DNA of 64,000 bases. Source: Hyphomonadaceae bacterium. Its GTDB lineage: Bacteria > Pseudomonadota > Alphaproteobacteria > Caulobacterales > Aquidulcibacteraceae. The notes under the pieces are model-generated. The model did no database searches. It was not told the DNA's origin and worked only from the letters and a program-made list of their open reading frames with translations. The stretch spans positions 434,001 to 498,000 of the forward strand of contig JAIELJ010000006.1 of the NCBI GenBank assembly GCA_019753105.1. Reading direction: 5' to 3'. Each line of letters starts with the position of its first letter. Position 1 is the first letter of the stretch. The translations under genes were made by a program, and so were the position numbers. This document shows, in pieces, positions 39,864-50,562 of the stretch.

Positions 39864-40952
39864 TCATCCTCGTTCGCGGTCTTGCCCGCGTCCGTCGAGC
39901 ACTCTGCCGACGACGCGTGCGGTGTAATCAACAACCGGGATAACCCGGGCGTAGTTCAAGCGGGTAGGGCCGATCACGCCGAGCGCGCCAACCACCTTCC
40001 GTTCGGCATTCATATAGGGCGATACGATCAAACTCGACCCCGACAATGAAAACAGTGCGTTTTCAGAGCCAATAAACACACGAACCGCCTCGCCAGCCTT
40101 GGCGAGATCGAGCACCTGGATGAGTTCCCGGGTCTTTTCCAGGTCGTCAAACAGACGCCGCGCCCGTTCAAGGTCCGCGACGGCTTGCGAATCCTGCAGG
40201 AGATTGCCGCGCCCGCGCACGATCAACGAACGGCCTGAAGTCGGATCCTCGCCGGACCACTCCACCAAGCCGTTCTGCACCAGCTTCGCCGCGGCTGCAT
40301 CGAGCTCTGCGCGGTCGCGCGCCAAAGCGTCGGTCGCGGCGTTGCGGGCTTCGGCCAGGGTTTTGCCCTTGAAGCGCGCATTCAAATAGTTCGCCGCTTC
40401 CGCCAACGCGCCGGGCGGCAGATCGGCGGGCGTCGCCAGAATGCGGTTCTCGATCTGATTGTCTTCGAAGACCAGCACGAGCAGCGCTTGGCCTGGGCCG
40501 ATCGCGACAATCTCGGCGTGGCGCACCGGCGCTTCGCGTTCAGGCGTCACAACAAGGCCCGCGCCGCCGGCGAGGCCTGAGAGCAATTCGGACGCAGCGC
40601 CCAGCACTTCTTGCGGATTGGCGCCGGCATTGCCGATGCGCGCGTCGATCTCGCGCTTCTCATCCTCCGGCAGATCGCCGAGTTGCAGCAGGCTATCAAC
40701 GAAGAAGCGCAAGCCTGCCTGTGTCGGGCGCCGGCCGGCCATGGCGTGCGGCGCTTCGAGCAGGCCGAGACCAACCAGATCGGCCATCGTGTTGCGGATG
40801 GAAGCGGGCGAAAGGGTTACGCCGCCGAGGCGCGAAAGCGTGCGCGAGCCCACCGGCTCGCCAGTGGTGAGGTACGATTCGACGATCTCGCGGAAGATGT
40901 CGCGCGCCCGGGCGTCGAGCGTCGAAAGGTCGGAGGAGGGTGGCAGAACCAT
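39864..40952 (-). CDS. hrcA: Heat-inducible transcription repressor HrcA
   Basis: HrcA binds CIRCE elements to repress groESL or dnaK. The 362 residues contain the N-terminal winged helix ([33 protein letters not shown]), [14 protein letters not shown] and the C-terminal [21 protein letters not shown]. The ATG at 40952 begins [18 protein letters not shown]. No CIRCE inverted repeat was found in this window, so its operator is probably elsewhere. Confidence 0.96.
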   Translation of the reverse strand: MVLPPSSDLSTLDARARDIFREIVESYLTTGEPVGSRTLSRLGGVTLSPASIRNTMADLVGLGLLEAPHAMAGRRPTQAGLRFFVDSLLQLGDLPEDEKREIDARIGNAGANPQEVLGAASELLSGLAGGAGLVVTPEREAPVRHAEIVAIGPGQALLVLVFEDNQIENRILATPADLPPGALAEAANYLNARFKGKTLAEARNAATDALARDRAELDAAAAKLVQNGLVEWSGEDPTSGRSLIVRGRGNLLQDSQAVADLERARRLFDDLEKTRELIQVLDLAKAGEAVRVFIGSENALFSLSGSSLIVSPYMNAERKVVGALGVIGPTRLNYARVIPVVDYTARVVGRVLDGRGQDRERG

Positions 40953-40995
40953 GCGGGCCTTTAGGTAGCGACCGGGGCGAAGGGTGCAAGCGCGG

Positions 40996-42180
40996 CTAGC
41001 TCTTCGTGGGACGCTTGGATTTGCCGGACGGTTGGCGGCGCAGATACTCGTCGAACTTCGGCACAGTAAAGCCAATAAGGCCGCGCTCCGGCGAATAGGC
41101 CATGCCTTTCTTGATGAGTTCGTCGCGGATTGGCGCTGCCTGGCTCAGGCTCAGGTTCATCGCATTGGCGACATCGGACGAATTCACCGGTTCCGGGCCG
41201 AACTCCGCCATCGCGCGGGCATATGCTTTTTGGCGCTCCGTCAGGCGGGCGAGCCGCACTTTGAAGATGCCTTCGTCGAGCGCCTCGACCGCAGCGATGC
41301 TGGCCTGCTTCGCGTCCGTCAGGGTGATCGGAGACTTCGCCGCCGTCTCCCAACAATGCGCGCCCCAGACTTGCAAGAAGAACGGATACCCGCCGGTCTG
41401 ATCGATGATGTAGTCGATGGCCTCCTTGGAGTATTTCACGCCTTCGCGCGCCGCCGGCTCCGCCAGCGCTTGGCGCGCGCCCTCGGCGGAGAGCGGGCCG
41501 ATCGGCGGATAGTCGAAGAGCCGCTCTGCATACGACTTCGCATCGCCCGCGAGCTTTGCGAGCTGCGGCAGGCCGGCGCCAAAGAGCAATAACGGCAACT
41601 GGCGTTGCGAGATTTTGTGCAGCGCCATGATCAGTGCGGAGAGATCGCCTTTCTGCACGTACTGAATTTCATCGATCAGCAGCACGATGGCGGTGTCGCG
41701 CTTCTTGGCCGCTTCTGCGATGGCGACGAAGAGGTCGGTGAGATCGATGGCGAGATCGCCGGTCGCTGCCGGTGCGACAAAACCGAAATCGACATCGCCA
41801 ACCGTCGCCTTGAACATCGCGGCGAAGGCGCGCAGTGAGCCAAACGCCTTCTGCATGTCGGCGCCGGCTTTCTTTATCCGGTCGAGGCGATGGAGAATGT
41901 GCTGAAGCTGCGGCGCAAGTTGTTGGGCGAGCGGCTTGTCGGGATCGATTTCGAGCAGCGCTGTCTGGCAACCTTCCGTTTCGGCGATGGCTTCGAAGTG
42001 ATTGAGCAGCACCGTCTTGCCAACGCCGCGCAACCCCAGCATCAGCGCGCTCTTTGCCGGCCGCCCGGTCTTGGCGCGCACGACAGCCACGCGCGCAGAC
42101 TCGATCAAATCATCGCGCCCTGCGAGCTCGGGGGGAGGGACCCCGGCGCCGGGATTGTAGGGGTTGAGGGTGGCCTTCAT
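40996..42180 (-). CDS. AAA ATPase with a C-terminal winged helix (Orc/Cdc6-like archaeal ATPase type)
   Basis: This 394-residue protein has the Walker A GLRGVGKT (49-56), Walker [12 protein letters not shown] and sensor [15 protein letters not shown]-binding-like C-terminal domain with [23 protein letters not shown] follows. Such single-gene ATPases are often found in mobile or defence contexts but also as solitary genes. It reads leftward toward hrcA. An AT-richer 220-bp gap separates it from the next divergent gene. Confidence 0.8.
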   Translation of the reverse strand: MKATLNPYNPGAGVPPPELAGRDDLIESARVAVVRAKTGRPAKSALMLGLRGVGKTVLLNHFEAIAETEGCQTALLEIDPDKPLAQQLAPQLQHILHRLDRIKKAGADMQKAFGSLRAFAAMFKATVGDVDFGFVAPAATGDLAIDLTDLFVAIAEAAKKRDTAIVLLIDEIQYVQKGDLSALIMALHKISQRQLPLLLFGAGLPQLAKLAGDAKSYAERLFDYPPIGPLSAEGARQALAEPAAREGVKYSKEAIDYIIDQTGGYPFFLQVWGAHCWETAAKSPITLTDAKQASIAAVEALDEGIFKVRLARLTERQKAYARAMAEFGPEPVNSSDVANAMNLSLSQAAPIRDELIKKGMAYSPERGLIGFTVPKFDEYLRRQPSGKSKRPTKS

Positions 42181-42400
42181 CGGATTGTTTGCTCAAGTTA
42201 GGCCATATCGGCATAATACTGGTATTGTGTCCTATCGGCTTCTTTTAGGGCGAGTCGTCCAAACAGCCGCGAACTTTCGTATGAGGCTGTTCGACCTGTT
42301 AGGTAAGGCGGCACTAACTTTTCCTAACAAGCAGATAAGCGCGTATGCCGCTCTTTCGCCTTTATCGTATATCGATATGCGCCGAACTTAAGGGGGTGAT

Positions 42401-43270
42401 ATGCGGCGGCTGTTTTTCATTCTGAGCGCTTTGGTCGCGAGTTTCGCGGGCCCCGCTTGGGCGCAGGACTCGATCACGCTTCAAGCCGCCGGACCGATCA
42501 TCGACGCGGAGATCAACCGGCGGCCGGTCCGGCTTGAGGTCGATTTACGCTTTTTTCGCGCGCTGGCGCTGAGCACCGAAGCTGCGGAACGGCTGCGTGT
42601 GCGCCGCATCCCCTTCGCTGGCGCCAGGATAGGTATCGAAGGCAGCGATGACACGCTGTCGGGGCGCATTGCGCGGCCTCGCGTCGTGTTCGAAGGCGAG
42701 GAAGACGAGCGCGCCTTCGCGGCCATCTTCGGCGTTCCGGTGACACGACGCGCCGACGGCGTCGTTGGCCCCGGCGTGCTGCCCTACAACACGATCATTG
42801 TGCGCCTCGGGCCGGATCAGCCTGGTGCGCGCGACATCGTCTTTCCGATGGAAGACGCCGATGTGTGGCGCGTGAACGCGGAGGTCGGCGGCGAAACGCT
42901 GCAAGTGATGTTCGACGTGAGCGCCGGCCCGACGATCTTCAACCGTACGGCGTCGCGGCTGTTCGATCGCCCTGGCGGGCTCGTGCCCGTTGGTGACGTT
43001 GTGCGTCTGCCGCTCATTCTCGGCTTGGAGACGATGATGCAGCCGGTCGACACCGAACTCACCGTGGCGGGACTCGATCTCGGCGCCACGTATGCGCGCA
43101 CCAACGCCGCGCTCCTCGGCGCGACGGAGCCGGATGCGATTGTCTCCGAAACGCAAGCCCGCAATCCGCCGCCGCCCATCATCACGCTGGGCCGCGATGC
43201 GCTTTCCACGTGCTCGTCCATTACTGTCGATCGACGTGCGCGGCGGCTCACCCTGCGCTGCGCCAGCTGA
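42401..43270 (+). CDS. Secreted protein with aspartyl-protease-like features
   Basis: This 289-residue protein has a signal peptide ending AWA (about 1-21). Two halves of similar length follow, each rich in beta strands. [18 protein letters not shown] in the second half resembles the Asp-Ser/Thr-Gly turn of retropepsin-like proteases, although the motif is not canonical. [11 protein letters not shown] may be the degenerate counterpart in the first half. The ATG follows an excellent AAGGGGGTGAT site. Function is uncertain. Confidence 0.65.
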   Translation: MRRLFFILSALVASFAGPAWAQDSITLQAAGPIIDAEINRRPVRLEVDLRFFRALALSTEAAERLRVRRIPFAGARIGIEGSDDTLSGRIARPRVVFEGEEDERAFAAIFGVPVTRRADGVVGPGVLPYNTIIVRLGPDQPGARDIVFPMEDADVWRVNAEVGGETLQVMFDVSAGPTIFNRTASRLFDRPGGLVPVGDVVRLPLILGLETMMQPVDTELTVAGLDLGATYARTNAALLGATEPDAIVSETQARNPPPPIITLGRDALSTCSSITVDRRARRLTLRCAS

Positions 43271-43326
43271 GCGCTAGACGCGCGCGCCGCGATCGGTCAT
43301 GGCTCTGCGCTTCAAATCTGGAGACG

Positions 43327-44043
43327 ATGATGCGCCCTTCTGGCCGCGCCGCTGATGCGCTGCGCGAGATTTCACTTGAGACGACAGTCTCGCGGTACGC
43401 TGAAGGCTCGTGCCTGGCGAAGTTCGGGCAAACGCATGTGCTGTGCACCGCCAGCGTAGAGCAGGGCGTGCCCGGTTGGCTGAAGGGCCAAGGCCGCGGC
43501 TGGGTGACGGGCGAGTACGGCATGCTGCCGCGCGCCACCCATACGCGTGGGCGCCGCGAGGCTGCGCAAGGCAAGCAATCGGGCCGCACGCAAGAGATAC
43601 AGCGTTTGATCGGCCGAAGCTTGCGCTCTGTCGTTGATACAAAACTGCTCGGCGATCGCACCATCACGCTCGATTGCGACGTGATCCAAGCCGATGGCGG
43701 CACGCGCACGGCGGCGATCACCGGCGCCTGGGTCGCGCTAGCCAAAGCGTGCGCGTATCTGGTCGAAGAGAAAGTGATCAAGGAAAACCCGATCACTGGC
43801 CAAGTGGCGGCGATTTCGTGCGGCGTGTTCGAAGGCGCGTCGGTGCTCGACATCGATTATGCTGAAGATTCAAACGCCGAAGTCGATTGCAACTTCATCA
43901 TGTCGGGCGATGGCCGCATCATCGAAATCCAAGCGACGGGGGAGAAGCGCCCGTTCGCCGAAGATGAATTCGCCGAGATGATGCGCTTGGCGAAGCTTGG
44001 CTGCGGGCAATTGTTCCATCTGCAGCGCGCGGCTGTCGGGTGA
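43327..44043 (+). CDS. rph: Ribonuclease PH
   Basis: RNase PH is the phosphorolytic 3'-5' exoribonuclease that trims tRNA precursors. The 238 residues contain [36 protein letters not shown] with the phosphate-binding Arg residues, [19 protein letters not shown], and the DFIMSGDG-like segment [16 protein letters not shown]. The start is the ATG at 43327 or 43330. It is followed by a GTG-start gene overlapping its stop. Confidence 0.96.
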   Translation: MMRPSGRAADALREISLETTVSRYAEGSCLAKFGQTHVLCTASVEQGVPGWLKGQGRGWVTGEYGMLPRATHTRGRREAAQGKQSGRTQEIQRLIGRSLRSVVDTKLLGDRTITLDCDVIQADGGTRTAAITGAWVALAKACAYLVEEKVIKENPITGQVAAISCGVFEGASVLDIDYAEDSNAEVDCNFIMSGDGRIIEIQATGEKRPFAEDEFAEMMRLAKLGCGQLFHLQRAAVG

Positions 44044-44504
44044 CGCTCGCAGCTTTGATCGCCGCGGGACCGATCGCGCGTCTTGCGCGCGTCGGCCATG
44101 CGCCGTTTGAGGGCGACGATCCGATCGAGATCACATTCGCGAACGGCCGCATATTTCACATCGATATCGGCGTCCAAGCGGCGACCGACATTCAGATCGG
44201 CGAGGGGCCGTTGCTCGAAGCGGCGTACGGCCACTTGCGCACTGAAGAGCCGCAAACGTTTGCGGCGATCGCGCGCGATTGGTCCAGCGAAGACATGGAC
44301 TTGCCGTGGCTCATGGGCGCTACGCTCGCAAACCCACGCCGCTTGGCGATGACCAACCCTTATAGTGTCGATGTGGGTTATGTGTTTGACGCGGGCGGAC
44401 GTCAGTTCGCGCTGTTCGGTGAGGCCGATTACATCTGGGCTGCTGATTTGGCGGACGAAGAGCTGGAGCAGTTTCGTTTGCAGATCGGCGCGCCGCCGAC
44501 CTGA
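44040..44504 (+). CDS. Conserved-looking protein of unknown function downstream of rph
   Basis: This 154-residue protein starts at a GTG that overlaps the rph stop codon. It has alternating beta strands ([32 protein letters not shown]), a conserved-looking [10 protein letters not shown] turn and no transmembrane segment or signal. I do not recognise the family. The tight overlap suggests co-translation with rph. It ends one base before the convergent XRE gene. Confidence 0.6.
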   Translation: MTLAALIAAGPIARLARVGHAPFEGDDPIEITFANGRIFHIDIGVQAATDIQIGEGPLLEAAYGHLRTEEPQTFAAIARDWSSEDMDLPWLMGATLANPRRLAMTNPYSVDVGYVFDAGGRQFALFGEADYIWAADLADEELEQFRLQIGAPPT

Positions 44505-44753
44505 CTACTCGGCGGCCTTATCAGCCGCTTCTTCAATCGCATCATGTTCGCTTGGCTCGAAGCTGAGCAACTCGCCGGGCTGGCATTCCAGCACACGGCA
44601 CAAGGCGTTGAGCGTCGAGAAGCGGATCGCTTTGGCTTTGCCGGTTTTCAGGATCGAGAGGTTGGCCAGCGTCACGCCGACCTTTTCGCTGAGGTCAGTC
44701 AGCGACATGCGTCGTTCGAGCAGGATGCGGTCGAGGGTGACGCGGATCGCCAT
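44505..44753 (-). CDS. XRE-type helix-turn-helix regulator
   Basis: This 82-residue DNA-binding protein has an HTH of the Xre/Cro type, with MSLTDLSEKVGVTLANLSILKTGKAKAIRF followed by NALCRVLECQPGELL. It directly follows and shares one base with a DUF2975 membrane-protein gene. That pairing recurs widely in bacteria, and the regulator probably controls the pair. Its target is not evident. Confidence 0.88.
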   Translation of the reverse strand: MAIRVTLDRILLERRMSLTDLSEKVGVTLANLSILKTGKAKAIRFSTLNALCRVLECQPGELLSFEPSEHDAIEEAADKAAE

Positions 44754-45364
44754 CAGATCGTGAGCTCCTGCTCTTCCTTGAGGCGCGCGCCTTCACGGAA
44801 GACTTCCGACAGCACGATCAGAATGAGAATCGATCCCCACGTCGAGATGCGTTCGCCATCGAGCGATAGAGAAACACCGCCCAGCGAAGGATCGCGCGCC
44901 TGATAGAGCAGAACCGCCGTCAGCCCCATCAGCACGTAGCGCGAGAGTTCGATCGCGATCATCGTGATCCAGATCACGCGCAGATGGTTGGCGTTCTCGC
45001 GCCGGAACGGTTCGCCGGAGCGGAAGCTGTCGAACATCAAACGAAGCTGCGTCACGATGATGAGCGAACCGCCGATCCCGACGCCCGCGATCAGCAAGGC
45101 AGGCACGATGAAGTGCCAGTCCGTCCAGCTGACGTCCTCGACTGCGTTGCCGTCGAGGCCGATGATGCGGATGTGGAGGTTCTGGCTGTCGCCGACATTG
45201 GCCAGCGAAGGATCCAGTATCCCTGCGCCCATCAAGCCAATGAAGGCCAGATAGGCGACAAAAGCCGCCGCCCAGAGCCCGACCAGGGCCCAGAGCACGA
45301 TCCGGGCAATGCCGAGGCCGGCTTCGACGATCGAAGCGATGGAGCCTTTGCCGAGCGCTTTCAT
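44753..45364 (-). CDS. DUF2975 membrane protein
   Basis: This 203-residue protein has about four transmembrane helices. The conserved DUF2975 elements are visible in the SFRSGEPFRRENANHLR loop and the ILILIVLSEVFREGARLKEEQELTI terminus. Function is unknown. It overlaps the XRE regulator gene by one base in the usual DUF2975-HTH arrangement and is divergent from rdgB. Confidence 0.85.
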   Translation of the reverse strand: MKALGKGSIASIVEAGLGIARIVLWALVGLWAAAFVAYLAFIGLMGAGILDPSLANVGDSQNLHIRIIGLDGNAVEDVSWTDWHFIVPALLIAGVGIGGSLIIVTQLRLMFDSFRSGEPFRRENANHLRVIWITMIAIELSRYVLMGLTAVLLYQARDPSLGGVSLSLDGERISTWGSILILIVLSEVFREGARLKEEQELTI

Positions 45365-45447
45365 CTAAGTTGGACTACCTCTACCGGACCAGCCTATCCG
45401 GTGTTTATTGATAAACGATATAGACCGGCCGGGGCTTAGTCAAACAA

Positions 45448-46053
45448 GTGTCGCGTATCATGCTCCGTCTCTCCGGCCGCCTCGTCGTGGCCAGCCACAA
45501 TGCCGGAAAAGTCCGAGAGATCGGGTCGCTGCTGGCCCCGCTTGGGGTCGAGGCAATTTCGGCCGGGTCGCTCGGTCTGCCGGAGCCGGACGAGACCGAG
45601 ACCACCTTCGCCGGCAATGCGCGCCTCAAGGCGGAAGCCGCGGCGAGTGCTTCGGGGCTGCCGGCGCTTTCCGACGATTCAGGGCTGGAAGTGTTCGCGC
45701 TCGGCGGCGACCCCGGCGTTTATTCGGCGCGTTGGGCGGGGCCTGGCAAAGATTTCGGCGTGGCGATGGAGCGGATCTGGCGCGAACTGACAGAGAAGGG
45801 CGCAACCGATCTGTCAGCGCGTTTCGTCTGCGCGCTGGCGTTGGCGCGGCCCGGTGAAGCGACTCAGGTGTTCGAGGGCGAGGCGCGGGGGGTGATCGTG
45901 TGGCCGCCGCGCGGCGAGAAGGGCTTCGGCTACGATCCCATCTTTCTCGCCGATGGCCAGACCCGCACGTTCGGCGAGATGACGCACGAAGAGAAGCTGC
46001 CGATGACGCATCGCGCGCGCGCGTTTGAGCTTTTGCTTGCCGCGCTCAAATGA
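45448..46053 (+). CDS. rdgB: RdgB/HAM1 non-canonical purine NTP pyrophosphatase
   Basis: RdgB hydrolyses dITP, XTP and similar NTPs to protect DNA. The 201 residues contain [37 protein letters not shown] and GFGYDPIF. The start is GTG at 45448 or ATG at 45460. It shares four bases with the downstream hemW gene, so the two are likely one operon. Confidence 0.95.
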   Translation: MSRIMLRLSGRLVVASHNAGKVREIGSLLAPLGVEAISAGSLGLPEPDETETTFAGNARLKAEAAASASGLPALSDDSGLEVFALGGDPGVYSARWAGPGKDFGVAMERIWRELTEKGATDLSARFVCALALARPGEATQVFEGEARGVIVWPPRGEKGFGYDPIFLADGQTRTFGEMTHEEKLPMTHRARAFELLLAALK

Positions 46054-47183
46054 GCGGCTTTGGCATTTACGTTCACTGGCCGTATTGCGCGGCGATCTGT
46101 CCGTACTGCGATTTCAACGTCTACCGCGCGCGCGGCGCCAGCAACGAGCCGCTACTCGCGGCCATCGAAGCAGATCTCGCCGGGCACGCAGCGCGCTTCG
46201 GACAGCGCAATGCAGAGAGCTTGTTTCTCGGCGGCGGCACGCCGTCCTTGTTGCGCGGCGAGGAAGTCGCCCGCTTGATTGAAGCTGCGCGTCGAAGTTT
46301 CGGCCTGACTGCAGACTGCGAGATCACGATCGAAGCAAATCCGGAGGATGCGGCGCTCTTTGCGGAGCAAGCCGCAGCGGGCGTTAATCGCTTCTCCGTT
46401 GGCGCCCAGGCGTTTGATAACGCGGCGCTGAAAGCGCTCGGTCGCCATCATGATGCTGCCTCGGGTTTGCGTGCGGTGGAGGCGGCGGTCGCCACTGGTC
46501 AGCGCGTGTCGCTCGATTTGATCTATGCGCGAGAAGGGCAGAGCGCCGAAGCGTGGCGGGCTGAGCTTGAAGCGGCGTTCAAACTGCCGATCGAGCATGT
46601 CTCGCTCTATCAGCTCACGATCGAGCCGCAGACCGCGTTCGCGCGCCGCGTTTCGCGCGGCCAGCTTACGCCGCCCGATCAAGAAGAAGCGGCGACCCTC
46701 TATGAGCTGACGCAGGATGTTTGCGCCGCTGCTGGTTTCAACGCGTACGAAATCTCCAATCACGCCCGCAGCGATGCGGCGCGCGCGCAGCACAATCTGA
46801 TTTATTGGCGGAGCGGCGATTGGATTGGCGTTGGCCCCGGCGCGCACGGGCGTGTCAGCCACGATGGCGTGCGTGTCGCCATTGAGGCGCAACGCCGCCC
46901 CAGCGATTACATCGATGCGGTCAACGCGCACGGTGTTGGCTGGGTCAGCGAAGCGAGGCTAACCGGCGAAGAGGCCGCTGACGAACTGCTCATCATGGGG
47001 TTGCGCACGCATGAGGGCGTTCAGCGCGAGCGCTTTGAACAAGCGCGGGGCCGCGCCATCAGTGATCAGGCGATCGCCTGGTTGTTGGAGGAGGGCTTCA
47101 TCACATACGCCTCCGGCCGCCTGCGTCTCACGCAACGCGGGCGCATCGTCGCGAACACGATCGCGGCGGAGCTTGCAGCTTAG
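46050..47183 (+). CDS. hemW: Radical-SAM haem chaperone HemW-like protein
   Basis: This 377-residue protein is of the HemN/HemW type. It has the radical-SAM cluster motif CAAICPYC (C-x3-C-x2-C) near residues 14-21, [12 protein letters not shown] and YEISNHAR. It lacks the extended N-terminus of coproporphyrinogen dehydrogenase HemN, so the HemW role of haem delivery is preferred. It overlaps rdgB by four bases and converges with the LpoA-like gene. Confidence 0.92.
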   Translation: MSGFGIYVHWPYCAAICPYCDFNVYRARGASNEPLLAAIEADLAGHAARFGQRNAESLFLGGGTPSLLRGEEVARLIEAARRSFGLTADCEITIEANPEDAALFAEQAAAGVNRFSVGAQAFDNAALKALGRHHDAASGLRAVEAAVATGQRVSLDLIYAREGQSAEAWRAELEAAFKLPIEHVSLYQLTIEPQTAFARRVSRGQLTPPDQEEAATLYELTQDVCAAAGFNAYEISNHARSDAARAQHNLIYWRSGDWIGVGPGAHGRVSHDGVRVAIEAQRRPSDYIDAVNAHGVGWVSEARLTGEEAADELLIMGLRTHEGVQRERFEQARGRAISDQAIAWLLEEGFITYASGRLRLTQRGRIVANTIAAELAA

Positions 47184-48436
47184 CTTGAGCGCGGGAAACG
47201 TCGCGGCGCCGCCTCGAGGATCGTCACTTCGTTCGGCCGCACTTCGATAATCGCCAGGCCGCGCTCGATCGCGCCTGTTGAGCGGAACCGGAAGAGACCG
47301 TCCGAGCCTGCAAAGCCTTCGCCGTTTTCGATCGCCGAGCGTGAGAACCCGCGCGGGCCGGCGTCGCGCGAGAGCAGGGCGGCGAGTGCGACCGCATCAT
47401 AGCCCAAGCTCGAAAGCCGCGTCGGCGCCTGGCCGAACGTGGCTTGATAGCGCGCTTCGAAATCGGTGCGCGCGCCCGGATCTGGCGCGACATACCAGCC
47501 GCCCGCCAGAGAAGGCTCACGCTGCGCATCGCCGGCCCAGACGCTGGTGCCCATGAAGCGCGTGCTGGATTGATTGACGCCGCGCTGCACCAGCGCCGTG
47601 CCGATGGCGCGCAGCGGCCCGCCATTGTCAGCGATGATGATGCCTTGCGCGGGCGAAGGCTGCAGCGTCGCGGCGAGCGCGTTTGCTGCAGCTGTCGCGT
47701 CGGCGTCAGTGCGATTGTAGAGCTGTGACGTGACGATGGTGACGCCGCTAGATGCCGCTTCGGCGCGCAATGCGCTTTCGATCCGCCGTCCATACTCGTT
47801 AGACGGCGCCAGCAGCGCGATGGTGCGAATATTCTGGCTGGCCGCATAGGAGACAATGCGCGCGACTTCGTCCTCAAGTTGGAAGCTCAAAAGATAGACG
47901 CCATTGCCCGCGACGTCGCGATCCGACGAAAACCCGATTACCGGCACGTTCTGTCCGCGCGCGACGTTGCCCGCGCCGGCGACGCCTTCGCGCAGCACTG
48001 GTCCAATAATGATGTCGGCCCCATCCTCATTGACGAGCGCGCGTGCGGCGGCGCTTGCCGACGCTTCGTCAGAGCCGGCGTCGCGCGGAATGAGCAGGGT
48101 GTTTTGGTTGCCGTGATCAAAGAGGGCCAGCTCGGCCGCGTTGTAGAGCGCCGCGGCATCCTGCGGGCGTAGCGAGAACGGGAGCAGCAGGCCGACGCGC
48201 ACGATCGGGCGGCTAGCCATGAAGGGCGGGGTGATGCCTTCCGCCGTCGATGTGGGCGGGGCAGGCGGCGGCAGGACGGGCGACGGTTCAGCCGTGGGCC
48301 CACCGGGGCCTGGCGCGGCAGGGCCGGGGGCCGGTGCAGTGGCGCACGCGGCCATGAAAGCAGCAAAGCCGATCGCTGCGCCCGTCTTCAGGCTTGGCGC
48401 GGCGAGCTTCCGGCCCGATGATTTAACGGCGCCCAT
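47180..48436 (-). CDS. Penicillin-binding-protein activator LpoA-like lipoprotein
   Basis: This protein of about 418 residues has a lipoprotein signal (FMAACAT), a long Pro/Gly-rich linker and a type-I periplasmic-binding-protein fold. IVRVGLLLPFS, GADIIIGPVL, VPVIGFSSD and SLGYDAVALAALL are typical of the LpoA C-terminal domain. The TPR-type N-terminal domain of enterobacterial LpoA is absent. The ATG at 48436-48434 and the rsmI ATG at 48435-48437 lie in one CATG. Confidence 0.85.
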   Translation of the reverse strand: MGAVKSSGRKLAAPSLKTGAAIGFAAFMAACATAPAPGPAAPGPGGPTAEPSPVLPPPAPPTSTAEGITPPFMASRPIVRVGLLLPFSLRPQDAAALYNAAELALFDHGNQNTLLIPRDAGSDEASASAAARALVNEDGADIIIGPVLREGVAGAGNVARGQNVPVIGFSSDRDVAGNGVYLLSFQLEDEVARIVSYAASQNIRTIALLAPSNEYGRRIESALRAEAASSGVTIVTSQLYNRTDADATAAANALAATLQPSPAQGIIIADNGGPLRAIGTALVQRGVNQSSTRFMGTSVWAGDAQREPSLAGGWYVAPDPGARTDFEARYQATFGQAPTRLSSLGYDAVALAALLSRDAGPRGFSRSAIENGEGFAGSDGLFRFRSTGAIERGLAIIEVRPNEVTILEAAPRRFPRSS

Positions 48437-49337
48437 GACCAATTCCTCATCCGATCCTGAAACGAACGCGCGCGACCGTATCGGCGCCCGTTCCCCCAGT
48501 CCACCGCCCGAACCGGGCCTTTATGTGGTGGCGACGCCGATTGGGAACCTGCGCGACATCACATTGCGAGCGCTCGATATATTGAGCGGAGTTAATCGTG
48601 TGTTTGCGGAAGACACGCGTGTCGCGCGCAAGCTGCTCGATGCTTACGGGCTGAAACCGAAGCTCGCCGCCTATCACGATCACAGCGGCGAAGGCGCGCG
48701 TGACGAAATTCTGGCGGCGCTGGAAGCAGGCGAGAGTGTTGCACTGATCTCCGATGCGGGCACGCCGCTGGTTTCCGATCCCGGCTTTAAGCTTGCGCGC
48801 GCTGTGATCGAGGCAGGGCATCGCGTGTTTCCAATTCCTGGCGCATCCGCGTTGCTCGCGGGCCTCGTTGTCTCGGGCCTGCCAAGCGACCGCTTTCTGT
48901 TCGCGGGTTTCTTGCCGAACAAGCAGCACGCAAGACGTGAGACACTCACCGAGCTGAGCGACGTCACCGCGACGCTGGTGTTCTACGAGACAGGCCCGCG
49001 CTTGGCGGAATCGCTTGCTGACATGGCGGATGTCCTTGGCGCCCGGCCGGCTGCTGTTGCGCGCGAGCTGACGAAGATGTTCGAGGAAACGCGGCGCGAT
49101 ACGCTTGATGCGCTTGCCGCGCACTATGCTGAAGTGGGTGGTCCGAAAGGGGAGATTGTCGTGGTCATCGGCCCGCCCTTGGCGCAAGCGGAGGTCAGCG
49201 ATGAAGCGCTCGACGCGTTTCTGCTCAAAGCGCTGCCGCGCGGCGTGAAAGATGCGGCGAGCGAAGCCGCACGCGATCTCGGCGTGCCGCGCAAGCGTGC
49301 TTATGCACGTGCGCTTGAATTGAAGGACCGCGCGTGA
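48435..49337 (+). CDS. rsmI: 16S rRNA (cytidine-1402-2'-O)-methyltransferase RsmI
   Basis: RsmI methylates the 2'-OH of C1402 in 16S rRNA. The 300 residues contain LYVVATPIGNLRDIT, AEDTRVARKLL, SDAGTPLVSDPG and FPIPGASALLAGLVVSGLP. The ATG at 48435 shares two bases with the oppositely oriented lipoprotein gene start. Linkage of rsmI to yraN and an lpoA-like gene is usual in proteobacteria. Confidence 0.96.
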   Translation: MTNSSSDPETNARDRIGARSPSPPPEPGLYVVATPIGNLRDITLRALDILSGVNRVFAEDTRVARKLLDAYGLKPKLAAYHDHSGEGARDEILAALEAGESVALISDAGTPLVSDPGFKLARAVIEAGHRVFPIPGASALLAGLVVSGLPSDRFLFAGFLPNKQHARRETLTELSDVTATLVFYETGPRLAESLADMADVLGARPAAVARELTKMFEETRRDTLDALAAHYAEVGGPKGEIVVVIGPPLAQAEVSDEALDAFLLKALPRGVKDAASEAARDLGVPRKRAYARALELKDRA

Positions 49338-49696
49338 GCCGGGCCCGCGCCGAACGGCGCGGCCGCGTCGCCGAATGGGCGGCGATGATTTTCCTGATGT
49401 GCAAAGGCTATCGCATCCTCGGCCATCGTTTGCGCACCCCTTACGGCGAAGTCGATGTAGCAGCCTGGAAGAGCGGGGTTCTCGTCATCGTCGAAGTGAA
49501 GGCGCGCAATACATATGACGCCGGCGCTTATGCAGTCACGCCCATGGCGCAACAACGCATCACGCGCGCCGCACAAGCGCTTGCCGGCCGCTGGCGGCTC
49601 ACCAGCGCGCCGATCCGTTTCGATCTGGTAGTGGTTGGTTCATCTCTGTTGCCAAGACATCAACGCGCCGCCTGGTACGATGAGGCGCGGCTTTAA
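49334..49696 (+). CDS. yraN: YraN/UPF0102 family protein
   Basis: This 120-residue restriction-endonuclease-like-fold protein contains GYRILGHRLRTPYGEVDVAAWK, and VLVIVEVKAR provides the ExK catalytic-like pair. Function is unproven. The GTG start overlaps the rsmI stop (GTGA), consistent with the rsmI-yraN gene pair seen widely. Confidence 0.92.
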   Translation: MSRARAERRGRVAEWAAMIFLMCKGYRILGHRLRTPYGEVDVAAWKSGVLVIVEVKARNTYDAGAYAVTPMAQQRITRAAQALAGRWRLTSAPIRFDLVVVGSSLLPRHQRAAWYDEARL

Positions 49697-49732
49697 GCGT
49701 CCCGAAATGATCCAGCGCGCACACTCGCGCGC

Positions 49733-50404
49733 ATGCGTAGAATAATCCCCGCCCTCATGGTCCTCGTCGCCAGCACCGCCGTCAGCGGATGCGTCACCGC
49801 CGCGATCGGCACCGCTGCCAGCGTCGGCGTGTACGCCGCGCAAGACCGCACCATCGGCGAAGGCATCGACGATGCGACGGCTTCGAACCAAGTAAAGCTG
49901 CGCCTGCTCGCCGCCGATCGCGCGGCCTTTCAGGAAGTCGACGTCGAAGTCGCCAACGGCAATCTTTTGCTCTCGGGCGCCGTGCCGACGGCTGAGCATC
50001 GCCAGGCCGCCGAAACGATCGCGCGCGGCATCGGCAATATCGACAACGTGTTCAACGAGATTTTCATCGGCCCGCGCTCGGGTTTCGTGCGCAGCGCGCA
50101 AGACGAACTCATCACCGCGCAGATCCGCACGCGCCTCACCGCAAGCCCTGCCGTGCGCGCGATCAACGTCAACATCGAGACGTTCCACGGCAACGTCTAT
50201 CTGATGGGCACGGCGCGTTCGGAGCAGGAGTTGCAGCGCGCGGCCGAGATCGCCAGCGTCGTCGGCGGCGTGCGCCGGGTCGTGTCGTTCATGCAGGTGC
50301 GCCAGCCGCCCGTGCCGTACTATGCGCAGAGCGCGAGCCCGCCACAGCCCGAGTATCGCGCCCCGGAATCGAGCGATCAGACGCTCGCGGGCGCGCCTTA
50401 CTAA
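49733..50404 (+). CDS. BON-domain lipoprotein (OsmY/DolP type)
   Basis: This 223-residue lipoprotein has the lipobox VSGC at about residues 17-20. Two BON domains follow, with NLLLSGAVPTAEHRQAAETIA and NVYLMGTARSEQELQRAAEIA, and then a Pro-rich tail. DolP-like proteins bind phospholipids at the outer membrane and support envelope integrity. It follows yraN by 36 bp, the position dolP has relative to yraN in gamma-proteobacteria. Confidence 0.9.
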   Translation: MRRIIPALMVLVASTAVSGCVTAAIGTAASVGVYAAQDRTIGEGIDDATASNQVKLRLLAADRAAFQEVDVEVANGNLLLSGAVPTAEHRQAAETIARGIGNIDNVFNEIFIGPRSGFVRSAQDELITAQIRTRLTASPAVRAINVNIETFHGNVYLMGTARSEQELQRAAEIASVVGGVRRVVSFMQVRQPPVPYYAQSASPPQPEYRAPESSDQTLAGAPY

Positions 50405-50562
50405 AATTCGCTTCATGCCCGCCTGGCCCGTAGCCGCGGCGCGGTCGTGGGGGTAACTTTGCACATATTCACATCGACCGCGCACGCGTGTTCGATTTTT
50501 GTTGCGCATTTGTTCTAACTCTGTATTGAATTTTGCTCGGCCTGTGGATAAAGGCGGGGCTC

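Noticed and set aside
39864-41000. CIRCE operator expected for HrcA
   Set aside because: No TTAGCACTC-N9-GAGTGCTAA-like inverted repeat was found near hrcA, grpE or dnaK in this window.
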